DNA of 64,000 nt, taken from Kordia aestuariivivens (GTDB lineage: Bacteria > Bacteroidota > Bacteroidia > Flavobacteriales > Flavobacteriaceae). Location: contig NZ_JACGWS010000009.1 of NCBI RefSeq assembly GCF_014397005.1, positions 124,001 through 188,000 on the forward strand. Reading direction: 5' to 3'. Both the position numbers and the translations under genes were made by a program. Within the stretch, counting starts at the first letter, position 1. Each line of letters opens with the position of its first letter. The notes beneath the pieces were generated by a model. The model was not told the origin of the DNA. It worked only from the letters and a program-made list of their open reading frames with translations, and ran no database searches. This document shows, one piece after another, positions 16,656-25,714 of the stretch.

Positions 16656-18263
16656 TTATTTCCCTCTGTTTAGCCTTCTATTTGAAAGTTTTTTCCAGAT
16701 ATTGTTAGCTAATTTTATGTCAGAATCAGAAAGACCATAATTTTTTTTCAGTATTTTTTGATTTGTTATTTTTAAAATTTCCGAAATATCTTTTTTTTCT
16801 CTTATCATTTTATCAATAACAGAAAGTAAATCAGCGTTGTTTTCATTATAAGGTAATAGAACTCTTTCTACTTCATTTGGCATTAATTCTAAAACTCCTC
16901 CTCCGTGACTTCTTCCGCAGATTTCTGTAAAGGCTAATGATAAAGAATTATAATAACTAGCTGTCAGAGCTTTTAGTTCAACGTTTGGTTTTGCTGTAAC
17001 ACGATGCATTGTGTCTGTTGTAAAGGCTTTAGCTTCATTGATAATTAATTTCGGATATTTATTGTTTCTACGAATGAAAAGAGCTTCAGAAATTCTTTGT
17101 GATGGTACAATTTGCCATTCATCTCTTATCCTACATTTATAGCCTTCATTAATTTTTTCTTCTTCTCCCCAAGCTATGTAGTCTCTTGCTCCAATAGAGC
17201 CATTTAAATCTGCCATTTTTGGAAAAGACAGAAAATGAGTTCTAGCTTCTTTATCTCGATTTCTATTCCAATCTTTAGTTGTGAAGATTGCACTTGGAAC
17301 TTGTACACTTCTACCAACTAATGGTTTTGCATATTTCTCTAGATTATAGAATTTGACTGTTGAAAGAGGAACTGTGAAAAAAGGATTTGAGCCAGTAGTG
17401 ATTCCAACTTCTACTTTTGCAAACTTTCCTAATTGATTGAATTTTTTGTCAGACTGAAGTCTTTCTAGAAAATCAATCTCTTCTTGCTCAAGAAAGTAAA
17501 AAGTCCATTTGTTTGATTTGAAATCAATCTTCTTTTTTGGACTTTTTAATTTTGAAACATCTAATTTTTTAAGCTCTTCCGCATCTCTTAACTCTAGATG
17601 TTCAATTAAATGAGAATTAGAGATGTTTTTCTCGCAAAGCAACAAAACTACTTCTTGTTGAATATTTGGAAATACAAGTTTCTCAAAAGAAACAATATTT
17701 ATTTTGTTATAAAAATGAGCTAAAAACTCTCTCAAAGGTTGGGCGTATGAAACTTGAAGAATTTCAGCTGGTAAAACGAATCCAATTTTACCTTCTTTTT
17801 TTAAAAGTAAAGAAGAACCAACCACAAAAGAAACCCAAGCGTTCGTTAATTTTGAATATTTTAAACTTGCTTTATTAAAAATATCAGCTGCATATTGTTG
17901 TTGTTCTCTATCAAAATATTGATATCGAATGTATGGTGGATTTCCAACAATTAAATCAAATTTTCTCTCTGTATTAATACAATATTTATGAAAATCTTCA
18001 TTAATTACAGACGATTTATTTAAACCAATAGTTTCTGACTTTTCTGCTTCAACTTCATCAAATTCAATTGCAGTAACTGAATTGTATTCGTAGTTTTCTT
18101 TTTGAATTTCTTTTAAAAAAACACCATCTCCACAACTTGGTTCTAAAATGTCTAATTCTTTATTTCCATTAAAAGCCCATTTTAAAATAAATGCAGCAAT
18201 TGGTTCAGGTGTATAAAAACCACCTCTTAATTTTTCATCTGATGCTTCTTTAATTAATTGCAT
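16656..18263 (-). CDS. N6-adenine DNA methyltransferase of a restriction-modification system
   Basis: The 535-aa protein contains LRGGFYTPEPIAAFIL, the SAM-binding motif ILEPSCGDGVFLKEI and the catalytic motif IV as GNPPYIRYQ, the NPPY form of amino-methyltransferases acting on adenine (or cytosine N4). The C-terminal half is a target-recognition type region. It should protect host DNA at the site cut by the nearby PLD-type nuclease. It overlaps the stop of the small XRE regulator by one base, so those two form one transcription unit behind the promoter at 18604-18611. The target sequence cannot be read from the protein. Confidence 0.88.
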   Translation of the reverse strand: MQLIKEASDEKLRGGFYTPEPIAAFILKWAFNGNKELDILEPSCGDGVFLKEIQKENYEYNSVTAIEFDEVEAEKSETIGLNKSSVINEDFHKYCINTERKFDLIVGNPPYIRYQYFDREQQQYAADIFNKASLKYSKLTNAWVSFVVGSSLLLKKEGKIGFVLPAEILQVSYAQPLREFLAHFYNKINIVSFEKLVFPNIQQEVVLLLCEKNISNSHLIEHLELRDAEELKKLDVSKLKSPKKKIDFKSNKWTFYFLEQEEIDFLERLQSDKKFNQLGKFAKVEVGITTGSNPFFTVPLSTVKFYNLEKYAKPLVGRSVQVPSAIFTTKDWNRNRDKEARTHFLSFPKMADLNGSIGARDYIAWGEEEKINEGYKCRIRDEWQIVPSQRISEALFIRRNNKYPKLIINEAKAFTTDTMHRVTAKPNVELKALTASYYNSLSLAFTEICGRSHGGGVLELMPNEVERVLLPYNENNADLLSVIDKMIREKKDISEILKITNQKILKKNYGLSDSDIKLANNIWKKLSNRRLNRGK

Positions 18264-18580
18264 TATTTGTTGGCTTTATTTTTATTGTAATAATTGATTT
18301 TCTCTTCTGCAACTTTTAAAACTTTAGTTGCTAATTCTTCTTCTAAAATTGAATATGCAACTGTGTCACTTAAATGAGCTACAGTTAGTAAGTCTTCATC
18401 AATGTTAAATAAAATTGAAATATCCTTTATGAATTGTTTTGATGGATTTCGATTATTCTTTTCAATCTTTCCAAGCATTGAAGTATCAATTTTTAAATGC
18501 TTTGCAACTTCTCGTAATGTTAGATGATTTTCAATACGTAAATCTTTAATTGTTTCTCCGAATGATTTTTCTAATTGCAT
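18263..18580 (-). CDS. XRE-family regulator, controller-like, 105 aa
   Basis: An HTH_3 domain is visible (FGETIKDLRIENHLTLREVAKHLKIDTSMLGKIEKNNRNPS), followed by a helical tail. A longer frame starts at 18664, but the ATG at 18580 is preferred: it begins just before the HTH domain, and the region upstream holds a perfect -7 box overlapped by an inverted repeat, the expected arrangement for an autoregulated controller gene. It is directly coupled to the methyltransferase gene. It probably sets the level of methyltransferase and of itself. Confidence 0.8.
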   Translation of the reverse strand: MQLEKSFGETIKDLRIENHLTLREVAKHLKIDTSMLGKIEKNNRNPSKQFIKDISILFNIDEDLLTVAHLSDTVAYSILEEELATKVLKVAEEKINYYNKNKANK

Positions 18581-18586
18581 AATTTT

Positions 18587-18611
18587 TTTGGACAACTTCA
18601 GTCCAAATATA
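18587..18611 (-). promoter_or_regulatory. Promoter with overlapping operator for the XRE-methyltransferase unit
   Basis: On the minus strand TATATTTG (18611-18604) is an exact Bacteroidota -7 box. It overlaps one arm of a perfect inverted repeat TTTGGAC-N7-GTCCAAA (18587-18607). The other arm covers the predicted transcription start, and the ATG at 18580 follows 7 bases later. A protein bound here would block transcription, which fits self-repression by the XRE protein. Confidence 0.65.
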
Positions 18612-18650
18612 CAAATGTCATTCGAACTAGCTACGTTTTTTTTAGATTTT

Positions 18651-19844
18651 TTATACAATATCAATTAAGAAGTCTTTATTTACTTCATATAAGTTTAATG
18701 TCTTACCTGAAAGACTACTTTTTTGTAAAACAGGAATAACAGTTCGTCCCCAATGAAGCCAAGTAGGCGTATTACCTTGTCCTGCTACTCTAGAAGAATC
18801 GTGGCTTAATTTTAATGTGAATTTCCCAATAGATTTTCCAGAAATTGAAATGTCAAATACACCAAATGTTTCTTCGTATGTAGCACTATGAGGTTTTGTT
18901 TTTACCCAAGTTAGTTTATTAAATACTTGATTTCTAAAATAAGTCTTTTGATCAATTACTTTGGTTCCTAATTTAAAACGTGCTTGTGCTAATTTTAAAT
19001 TTCCTGTTATTGCAGTACCTGCAGGTACATCTTGAGCATCACTATTGCTTAGCTTTAATTTTTTCCAAACTAAATGCTTACTTGTTATAGTAGTTGTTAC
19101 TGGAACAGTTGGTGAAATTGGTGCAACTGGAACGACAGTTGTAGGTTTGGATTTTTTACTTTTACTTGGAAATATACTTGAAGGTACTTTTGAAACACTT
19201 CTTTTAGGTACTTTTGATTTTTTCGACTTTTTTCCAGTTGAAGAAGAAGTGCCTTTTGAGTAATTTCTTTTTCTTGTTGCCTCGTCAGGGACAATTCCAT
19301 CAAGAAAAAAATCATTAATTACTTTGTTATCTATTTTAAAAATATTTGGGTCAGAAAGATTTAAAAGTGACTTATAATATGTCTTTAATTCTGACAATAA
19401 AGCCAATCCATCTTTATCAGTTTGATTAAACTCTACAAGAAGTGAACTTTCTATATTTGTGAATAATCCAGTTCTAGTTAAGTTTGATGAACCTAGTATT
19501 ATTTTAACGTCATTTGGTCCTTCAAATAAATAAAATTTTGGATGGAATATTGGATTTTCTTCTTGGTAGAAAATATAACTTTTAATATTCAAACTTAGAA
19601 TTTCTTCAAGAGCTTCTTTTGAAGTTCCGCCTTGGTCAATTCCAACAATAATGGTTAAATTTTTAAAGTTCTTTTTAGCAGAATTTATGTGACCTGATAA
19701 ACCATATATTCCAGCCTCACTTGCAAAAGCAGAAAAGCCAGTAAATGAATTGAACTTTTTTTCTTTTAAAAATTGAACTAATAAATTCCCAACAGCATTT
19801 TTTGATGTAGGTTCTATTCCTTGTCCTAAAAACGAAATTTTCAT
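18651..19844 (-). CDS. PLD-superfamily restriction endonuclease, NgoFVII/BfiI-like
   Basis: The N-terminal third is a phospholipase D-type nuclease domain: FTGFSAFASEAGIYGLS, then HPKFYLFEG and, 17 residues on, ILGSSNLTRTGLFTN. This gives one HxK...N active-site half, so a dimer is needed, as in BfiI/NgoFVII. A Lys/Ser/Pro-rich linker (about residues 190-245) leads to a C-terminal domain that probably recognises DNA (KFTLKLSHDSSRVAGQGN, TWLHWGRTVIPVL). It lies between two XRE genes and near an N6-methyltransferase gene, so restriction is the best reading. Its stop is downstream of the internal promoter for the methyltransferase unit. It overlaps the upstream XRE gene by 4 bases. Confidence 0.8.
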   Translation of the reverse strand: MKISFLGQGIEPTSKNAVGNLLVQFLKEKKFNSFTGFSAFASEAGIYGLSGHINSAKKNFKNLTIIVGIDQGGTSKEALEEILSLNIKSYIFYQEENPIFHPKFYLFEGPNDVKIILGSSNLTRTGLFTNIESSLLVEFNQTDKDGLALLSELKTYYKSLLNLSDPNIFKIDNKVINDFFLDGIVPDEATRKRNYSKGTSSSTGKKSKKSKVPKRSVSKVPSSIFPSKSKKSKPTTVVPVAPISPTVPVTTTITSKHLVWKKLKLSNSDAQDVPAGTAITGNLKLAQARFKLGTKVIDQKTYFRNQVFNKLTWVKTKPHSATYEETFGVFDISISGKSIGKFTLKLSHDSSRVAGQGNTPTWLHWGRTVIPVLQKSSLSGKTLNLYEVNKDFLIDIV

Positions 19845-20071
19845 TGATGTATTTTATTTAATTTTTCAAAAATTAATTTCATAGATACATCAAGTCCTTT
19901 TGACAATTTTTCAATACTTTCAAGAGTAATATTTTTTTCTCCTCTTTCAATCATTCCAATATAAGTTCGGTGCAGATTCGATCGAAAGCCTAGTTCTTCT
20001 TGAGAAATATCTTTTCCTTTTCGAAGTTCTCTAATAATTTTACCGAAATCCAGTGATAATTTTGTATTCAT
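19841..20071 (-). CDS. XRE-family regulator ahead of the nuclease gene, 76 aa
   Basis: This is a minimal HTH_3 protein (SLDFGKIIRELRKGKDISQEELGFRSNLHRTYIGMIERGEKNITLESIEKLSKGLDVS), the size of restriction-modification C proteins. A frame seven codons longer starts at 20092, but that start would lie on the operator-like repeat; the ATG at 20071 is more likely. It overlaps the nuclease gene by 4 bases, so nuclease and regulator are made together, as is usual for C-protein-controlled R genes. The direct repeats at 20077-20137 are its probable binding sites. Confidence 0.82.
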   Translation of the reverse strand: MNTKLSLDFGKIIRELRKGKDISQEELGFRSNLHRTYIGMIERGEKNITLESIEKLSKGLDVSMKLIFEKLNKIHQ

Positions 20072-20076
20072 TGAGT

Positions 20077-20137
20077 ATACTATAGTTAGCACAAAGTAAG
20101 TTTATACTTTTGTTCTTGCTACATACTAAAGTTAGCA
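20077..20137 (-). promoter_or_regulatory. Paired operator-like repeats before the XRE-nuclease unit
   Basis: ATACTATAGTTAGCA (20077-20091) and ATACTAAAGTTAGCA (20123-20137) differ at one of 15 positions and start 46 bp apart. They flank the probable promoter of the minus-strand XRE gene; a TTACTTTG between them is only an approximate -7 box. The proximal copy ends 6 bases before the ATG at 20071. The layout fits a controller with two sites of different strength. Confidence 0.6.
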
Positions 20138-20270
20138 TTTTAGCGTTGAAAAATTTTAATTCTTTTGGTTTTTAGAGTTCAGCCTAAGTGCTCACAAAAA
20201 TATTTTTCAACACATCTATATCAACTCACATTAAAATTAGTAAATTCACTTTTTCTAAAACAAACCTAAC

Positions 20271-21212
20271 ATTTACACACTAACCAAATATACAAGTGAA
20301 CATCAAACGCTTTGGGACAACTTTGTTTCCACAGCAAAAAATAGTTCATTTCTGTTCTATCGAAACTTTATGGAATATCATAAAGACCGATATGAAGACC
20401 ATTCTTTGCTGCTTTTTAAAAAAGACAAGTTAGTTGCTTTGTTTCCTGCAAATCAGCAGGAAAACTGCTTGTATTCGCATCAAGGACTCACATTTGGCGG
20501 TTTGGTATTGCCAAAAAATATAGGCGCAGACGAAGTGAATCAATTACTGCTTTCTGTGATGGATTACGCGAAAGCGGAAAACTTTCAAGAACTGATTGTA
20601 AAAACGATTCCTGAAATCTATCATACGCAAAAAACGAACGAATTGTTATATTTTTTAAGCTTGCAAGGAAAATTGCAATCACGAAATCTCGTTTTAGCCA
20701 TTGATTACAGTCAAGAAGTTCAACTTCATAAAACAAAACGAAAGCATTTTGATAAAAATCATGTGCTAGGTTTTGAAATTGAAGAAAACGGAAGTTTTCC
20801 TGAATTTTGGAACGATGTTTTAGCGCCAAAACTAGATTCAAAATACAGTGCGAAACCTGTACATTCGTTAGCCGAAATTACCAAATTGGCAACGCTTTTT
20901 CCATCAAACATCATTCAATATAACATAAAGTTAGAAGGTGAAATCCTAGCAGGAATTACCATTTTTAAACACAACAACGTTGTTAAATCACAATACGGAG
21001 CCAATACGACAAAAGGTGCTTCGTTGCGTGCGTTGGAATATTTATTTATCTATCTGATTGAAAAATTCGAAAAAGAAAACATGCAATATTTCAGTATGGG
21101 AACCGTTGATGCAGACAACGAACAAGGCTACAATTCCGGATTACTCAAACAAAAAGAAGAATTGGGTTGTGTTTGCTTTACGCAAGATATCTTTAAAATT
21201 TCGCTCACATGA
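20271..21212 (+). CDS. GNAT/FemAB-like acyltransferase of the glycan cluster, no canonical start codon
   Basis: The protein ends with a GNAT/FemAB-type fold ([59 protein letters not shown]). The first ATG is at 20370, but protein-like sequence continues upstream in frame ([20 protein letters not shown], then FYRNF just before that Met) and is typical of the N-terminus of this family. The frame is closed at 20256, and between there and 20370 the only possible initiator is ATT at 20271, which gives 313 residues, a normal length. Either an ATT start is used, or the original start was lost when the restriction-modification island arrived next to it; translation from 20370 would then give a shortened, possibly inactive 280-aa protein. 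It is followed by the aminotransferase with a 4-base overlap. Confidence 0.75.
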   Translation: MYTLTKYTSEHQTLWDNFVSTAKNSSFLFYRNFMEYHKDRYEDHSLLLFKKDKLVALFPANQQENCLYSHQGLTFGGLVLPKNIGADEVNQLLLSVMDYAKAENFQELIVKTIPEIYHTQKTNELLYFLSLQGKLQSRNLVLAIDYSQEVQLHKTKRKHFDKNHVLGFEIEENGSFPEFWNDVLAPKLDSKYSAKPVHSLAEITKLATLFPSNIIQYNIKLEGEILAGITIFKHNNVVKSQYGANTTKGASLRALEYLFIYLIEKFEKENMQYFSMGTVDADNEQGYNSGLLKQKEELGCVCFTQDIFKISLT

Positions 21213-22312
21213 TCAAGTTTTTAGACTTACATATACTCAATGCACGGTTTGAAACTGAATTTCAGGAAGCATTCAAAAACTTTTTAGATTCAGGGTATTA
21301 CGTGTTGGGAAACAATGTAAAAGCGTTTGAAAAATCGTATGCTGACTATTGCGGAACGGATTTTTGTGTTGGAATAAGTAACGGTTTAGATGCGTTAATC
21401 TTAATTTTAGAAGCGTATAAAATTCAAGGAAAACTCAAAGAAGGCGACGAAGTTATCGTGCCTGCAAACACATACATTGCCAGTATTTTAGGAATTACCA
21501 AAGCGGGATTAATTCCTGTGTTGGTTGAACCCGATTTGAGAACATTCAATATAGATTCAACTAAAATTGAAGCTGCCATTACACCAAAAACGAAAGCTAT
21601 TTTGGTCGTACATTTATACGGTCAATTGGTTGAAATGATGGAAATTCATTCCATAGCAAAACAACATGATTTATTAGTCATGGAAGATGCTGCACAAGCG
21701 CACGGTGCAAAAAATAAAGACGGAAAAAAAGCGGGAAATCTAAGTGATGCAGCAGGTTTTAGTTTCTATCCAACGAAAAACTTAGGTGCGTTGGGCGAAG
21801 CTGGCGCAGTGACGACAAATGATTCAAATTTAGCAGAAATCATCACGAAATTGCGCAATTACGGAAGTTCTTCAAAATATGTAAATCAATACAAAGGTGT
21901 CAACAATCGGTTGGATGAAATTCAGGCAGCTTTTTTACGTGTAAAATTGCCAAAGTTAGATGCAGATAATGAAATTAGAAGAAATATTGCAAAGCGTTAT
22001 TTGAGTGAAATCAACAATCCGTTAGTAATCTTGCCAAGCTATAAAAACGACGAATCGCATGTATTTCATCAATTTGTAATTAGAACGGAAAACAGAGCTA
22101 AATTACAAGTATATTTAACCGAAAATAACATCGGAACCTTGATTCATTATGAAATTCCACCGCACAAACAAGAAGCCTACAAAGAGTGGAATCACTTACA
22201 TTTTCCGATCACGGAGAAAATTCATGATGAATGTTTGAGTTTGCCTATCAGTCCAGTTATGGAAACAGCTGATATTGATACAATTATTGCCGTACTAAAT
22301 ACATTCTCTTGA
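21209..22312 (+). CDS. DegT/DnrJ/EryC1/StrS sugar aminotransferase (FdtB/QdtB-like)
   Basis: This is a PLP-dependent aminotransferase acting on a nucleotide 3- or 4-keto-sugar. The 367-aa protein has the family start [22 protein letters not shown], the [13 protein letters not shown] cofactor loop, EDAAQAHGA and the PLP-binding lysine in [16 protein letters not shown] (Lys190). With the 3,4-ketoisomerase at 27976-28401 it could make a dTDP-3-amino-3,6-dideoxyhexose (Fuc3N or Qui3N) for the surface polysaccharide, which is the reason for the FdtB/QdtB-like label. It overlaps both neighbours by 4 bases. Confidence 0.9.
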   Translation: MIKFLDLHILNARFETEFQEAFKNFLDSGYYVLGNNVKAFEKSYADYCGTDFCVGISNGLDALILILEAYKIQGKLKEGDEVIVPANTYIASILGITKAGLIPVLVEPDLRTFNIDSTKIEAAITPKTKAILVVHLYGQLVEMMEIHSIAKQHDLLVMEDAAQAHGAKNKDGKKAGNLSDAAGFSFYPTKNLGALGEAGAVTTNDSNLAEIITKLRNYGSSSKYVNQYKGVNNRLDEIQAAFLRVKLPKLDADNEIRRNIAKRYLSEINNPLVILPSYKNDESHVFHQFVIRTENRAKLQVYLTENNIGTLIHYEIPPHKQEAYKEWNHLHFPITEKIHDECLSLPISPVMETADIDTIIAVLNTFS

Positions 22313-23613
22313 AGAAACTAAAAGCGCATATTGCAAACAACTTGCTATTGAAAATAACGTCTTTCAATAGTATTGCAATACTGATCAACGTAGTTGTTGG
22401 CGTGTTGACTTCCAAAGCATTGGCAGAATTTGTCGGTCCAAAAGGAATGGCTTCCGTAGGAAATTTGAGAGATTTTCTAAAAACAATTTACGCATTGGCA
22501 ACATTCGGAATCTACTCAGGTGTTGTAAAATATACTGCCGAACATAAAAAAGATCAAACTGAACTTCAAAAAGTATTATCTACCGCGTTAGTGGTCATTT
22601 TAGTTGCCACAATTCTTGTGAGTTTCGCATTATACTTTGGCGCAACGTATTGGAATAACTTAATTTTTGAAGGAAAAGAGTTCGGCTACATCTTCAAAAT
22701 ACTAGCGTTTGTATTGCCTCTGTACGCGCTAAATATGTTTTGTTTGGGTATTATCAATGGATTTGAAAAATACAAAAAATACATCACGGTTACTATTATC
22801 GGATATCTTGTAAACCTAGTTGTAACGGTTTATTTAGTCTGGAAATATCAATTAGATGGCGCGTTGGTTGCGTTAAGTATTGTGCCGTCAATTCTATTAA
22901 TTTTTAGTTTGATATTACTCTACAAAGAACGTGTTTCGTTGCCAAAATTAAAGTCGAAAGCATTCTCAAAAATATATTTTAAAAAATACCTGTCGTACAC
23001 AATTATGGCGGCGGTTTCGGCATTTATTTTTCCTATCATTTATGTATTTGTTCGAAATCATATCATAGAAACCATTGGCGAAAATGAAGCTGGTTATTGG
23101 GAAGCCATGCAGCGAATTTCAAGTCAATATTTAATATTTGTAACATCGTTATTATCGTTGTATATATTGCCGAAACTTTCTGAAAATAAGACAATTAAAG
23201 GATTTCGGACAATTGTATTTAATTTCTATAAAACCATTTTACCTATATTCGGAATTGGCTTAATTTTGATTTATTTCTTGCGAATTTATGTGATTGAATT
23301 TGTATATAATGAAGAATTTTTAGCCACCGAAAGTCTATTTTTATGGCAACTTTTGGGCGATTTCTTTAAAGTGATTTCATTAGTAATTGCGTATCAATTG
23401 TATGCTAAAAAAATGCTGGGTCACTATTTATTTGTAGAAATAATTTCGTTAGTATTATTCTATTATTTAAGCATTTATTTAACGAATGAAGTTGGTATTG
23501 AAGGTGTTGTAATGGCACATTGTATTCGTAGTTTTGTCGCGCTTATTTTGCTGATCTTGATCTTTTGGAAATCATTATTTGGTAAAATTGACCTAGAAAA
23601 CGCAGAAGTATAA
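22309..23613 (+). CDS. O-antigen flippase (Wzx/RfbX-like)
   Basis: This 434-aa polytopic membrane protein has about 12 helices and the polysaccharide flippase pattern ([52 protein letters not shown]). It should move undecaprenol-linked glycan units from the cytoplasmic to the periplasmic face. Translation starts at TTG 22309, overlapping the TGA stop of the aminotransferase, which implies coupling. Wzy and Wzz are not in the window. Confidence 0.9.
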   Translation: MKKLKAHIANNLLLKITSFNSIAILINVVVGVLTSKALAEFVGPKGMASVGNLRDFLKTIYALATFGIYSGVVKYTAEHKKDQTELQKVLSTALVVILVATILVSFALYFGATYWNNLIFEGKEFGYIFKILAFVLPLYALNMFCLGIINGFEKYKKYITVTIIGYLVNLVVTVYLVWKYQLDGALVALSIVPSILLIFSLILLYKERVSLPKLKSKAFSKIYFKKYLSYTIMAAVSAFIFPIIYVFVRNHIIETIGENEAGYWEAMQRISSQYLIFVTSLLSLYILPKLSENKTIKGFRTIVFNFYKTILPIFGIGLILIYFLRIYVIEFVYNEEFLATESLFLWQLLGDFFKVISLVIAYQLYAKKMLGHYLFVEIISLVLFYYLSIYLTNEVGIEGVVMAHCIRSFVALILLILIFWKSLFGKIDLENAEV

Positions 23614-23645
23614 GGCAGCTTGTAGAAAATGTGTATTTTTAAACA

Positions 23646-24209
23646 ATGAAGAAATTTTTGAAACATAACATATTGCGCTTAAAAATTTGGAAATATAAGT
23701 TTCTAAGTACAAACGCACATACCATTGGAAAACCAAAACGCATACAACCGTTGCTGATAGAAGGTGATGGGAAGTTGCATTTTGGCAACAATGTGAGTTT
23801 CGGAATTTACAGAGCTCCATATTTATATAGCGGTTACAGTTACGTGGAAGCGCGCGGCGAAAAGTCGGAAATTTTCTTTGAAGCGAATGTCGCGATTAAC
23901 AATTCGTGTGTAATTACGGCAGAAAAGAAAATCACGATTTCAAAAAATACTGTGATTGGTTATAATTGTCATATCAGTGATAGCTCATTTCATAACTTAG
24001 CAACAGACATACGTCACGAAACGGATCCAAACCCGGAAGAAGTTCACATTGGTGAAAATGTATTTATTGGCAACAATGTTACCATCTTAAAAGGTGTAAA
24101 ACTTGGAAAAAATGTCGTTGTCGGAAGTGGTGCAATTGTCACCAAAAGTTTTCCTGACAATGTTGTTATTGCAGGCGTTCCAGCCAAAATTGTGAGCGAA
24201 ATATCATAA
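23646..24209 (+). CDS. Hexapeptide-repeat acyltransferase
   Basis: The 187-aa protein is a left-handed beta-helix acyltransferase: the repeated hexapeptide pattern is clear in AVINN/ISKNTVIGYNCHISDSS and VHIGENVFIGNNVTILKG, then VKLGKNVVVGSGAIVTKSF and the closing IAGVPAKIV. Such proteins use acetyl-CoA to acetylate sugars. Given the aminotransferase in the same operon, N-acetylation of the 3-amino sugar (FdtC/QdtC-like role) is possible; O-acetylation of the finished glycan is an equal alternative. It lies 32 bases after the flippase gene. Confidence 0.88.
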   Translation: MKKFLKHNILRLKIWKYKFLSTNAHTIGKPKRIQPLLIEGDGKLHFGNNVSFGIYRAPYLYSGYSYVEARGEKSEIFFEANVAINNSCVITAEKKITISKNTVIGYNCHISDSSFHNLATDIRHETDPNPEEVHIGENVFIGNNVTILKGVKLGKNVVVGSGAIVTKSFPDNVVIAGVPAKIVSEIS

Positions 24210-24270
24210 AAATCAAGTGTGCATGAACTTTCAATCGTTTCAAAATCTTTGTATCTTTAGCTAAAAAAGA

Positions 24271-24819
24271 ATGAAAAAGATATACATAATAAGTTTACTG
24301 TTCTTGACACAGTTTCTATTTGCACAACAAGCTGATGTTGACTTTGGAAAATATAAAGATGGTGATCTTTGGCGAATTACGGATGATGGCGTAATGGGCG
24401 GACTTTCCAAAGGCGATTATCGATTCTCAGATGATGGTGTTGTATTTGATGGAACAGTTTCCCTTGAAAATAATGGTGGATTTTCATCTTATAAAAGCAG
24501 GTTTAAAAAAACAGATCTTTCTTCATACACAAAAGTAATTATTCGCTATCGCTCAAAAAACTACATTATGGGTTTTACTTTTGAGATGGACAAACGTTGG
24601 TATGTTCCGTATTACAAAGTATCTTTGAAACCGACCGATTGGAAATGGGTGGAAGCAGAGATTGCTTTCTCAGAATTTGATCGATATAATATAGGAAGTA
24701 AAAGACCCGGAAGACTAACGCAAGAAGAATTAAAAAAGATTTTACGTGTTGGTTTTACTTCAAACGAAAAAAGAGCTGGTGATTTTAAGATAGAAATCGA
24801 TTATATAAAATTTGAGTAA
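24271..24819 (+). CDS. CIA30-domain exported protein
   Basis: A signal peptide (MKKIYIISLLFLTQFLFAQQ) is followed by a CIA30-type (complex I intermediate-associated protein 30) galactose-binding-like fold: WRITDDGVMGGLSKGDYRF, NNGGFSSYKS, YKVSLKPTDWKWVEAEIAF and IGFTSNEKRAGDF-like end. In bacteria the function of the family is not known. A TATCTTTA box at 24252 may be its own promoter. It does not obviously belong to the glycan pathway. Confidence 0.85.
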   Translation: MKKIYIISLLFLTQFLFAQQADVDFGKYKDGDLWRITDDGVMGGLSKGDYRFSDDGVVFDGTVSLENNGGFSSYKSRFKKTDLSSYTKVIIRYRSKNYIMGFTFEMDKRWYVPYYKVSLKPTDWKWVEAEIAFSEFDRYNIGSKRPGRLTQEELKKILRVGFTSNEKRAGDFKIEIDYIKFE

Positions 24820-24923
24820 AGTTTAGCTTTGTAAGAAAAAAAATTAAATTAAATTTGAATTCTTCCCTTTTACCGTTTTTAATTTTTGGCCGATATTAAA
24901 TCAGTAAAATACAATCAAAAGAT

Positions 24924-25181
24924 ATGAAAACAAGTGATATGGAAACATTTCGAGGGTTTATAGTTTTAATAGGTATAATTAGTGTAATTATTTCTTTCTA
25001 TTTTGGTAAAATGGAAGTTATAAGTCAAAGTGAGATCAAATACAATGTAACAACAACAACAAGTCATTCAGGAATGAATGGTGGAGCAATTGGTTTTGGA
25101 CTCATTAGTGGAATGAGTTTCATCGCAATAGCAATCACTTTTATAGGAAGAGAAGAAAATGATTATACAAAACATAGATAA
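24924..25181 (+). CDS. Small two-helix membrane protein, 85 aa
   Basis: Two hydrophobic helices (GFIVLIGIISVIISFYF and GAIGFGLISGMSFIAIAITFI) are separated by a polar loop containing TTTTSHSGMNGG. No family is recognised. Its TAA stop overlaps the ATG of trmL by one base, suggesting translational coupling. Confidence 0.6.
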   Translation: MKTSDMETFRGFIVLIGIISVIISFYFGKMEVISQSEIKYNVTTTTSHSGMNGGAIGFGLISGMSFIAIAITFIGREENDYTKHR

Positions 25182-25633
25182 TGGCATACAACATTGTACT
25201 TATACAACCTGAAATACCAACAAACACAGGTAATATAGGTCGATTAAGTTTGGCTTCAGGTTCCAACTTACATTTGGTAAAACCGTTTGGTTTTGAAATC
25301 ACAGATGCGCGACTCAAACGTGCAGGATTGGATTATTGGCAACATTTGTCAGTTCATATCTATGAAAATTTAGAAGAATTCTACGCGAAAAATGCAACAA
25401 AAAAAATGGTCTATCTCTCAAGTCATGGAAGTAAAACCTATGACGAAATTCCGTTTGAAGATGATTTATTTTTAGTGTTTGGGAAAGAATCTGTCGGTTT
25501 GCCCAAAGAAATCACAGACCAACATCCTGACGATTTATATACAATTCCAATGTTCAGTGAGCACATTAGAAGTCTTAACTTGGCAAATGCGGTTGCAATT
25601 GTTGTCTTTGAAGGAATTCGGAAGTTGAAGTAG
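25181..25633 (+). CDS. trmL: tRNA (cytidine(34)-2'-O)-methyltransferase
   Basis: TrmL methylates the ribose of the wobble base in tRNA-Leu isoacceptors. The 150-aa SPOUT protein has the family start IVLIQPEIPTNTGNIGRLSL, the SAM-knot loops LFVFGKESVGLPKEI and IPMFSEHIRSLNLANAVAIV, and normal length. It is coupled to the small membrane protein before it. Confidence 0.95.
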   Translation: MAYNIVLIQPEIPTNTGNIGRLSLASGSNLHLVKPFGFEITDARLKRAGLDYWQHLSVHIYENLEEFYAKNATKKMVYLSSHGSKTYDEIPFEDDLFLVFGKESVGLPKEITDQHPDDLYTIPMFSEHIRSLNLANAVAIVVFEGIRKLK

Positions 25634-25714
25634 TGAAATTTTAAATTACAAACGCTAAATCTTAAATGTAAAAGTAATTTTCGCTTACAAACGAAAAACA
25701 AATAAACAAATAAA

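Noticed and set aside
19097-19315. Long frames on both strands within the Lys/Ser-rich linker of the PLD nuclease
   Set aside because: Low-complexity sequence gives open frames in other frames; no homology-like pattern, and they lie wholly inside the nuclease gene.
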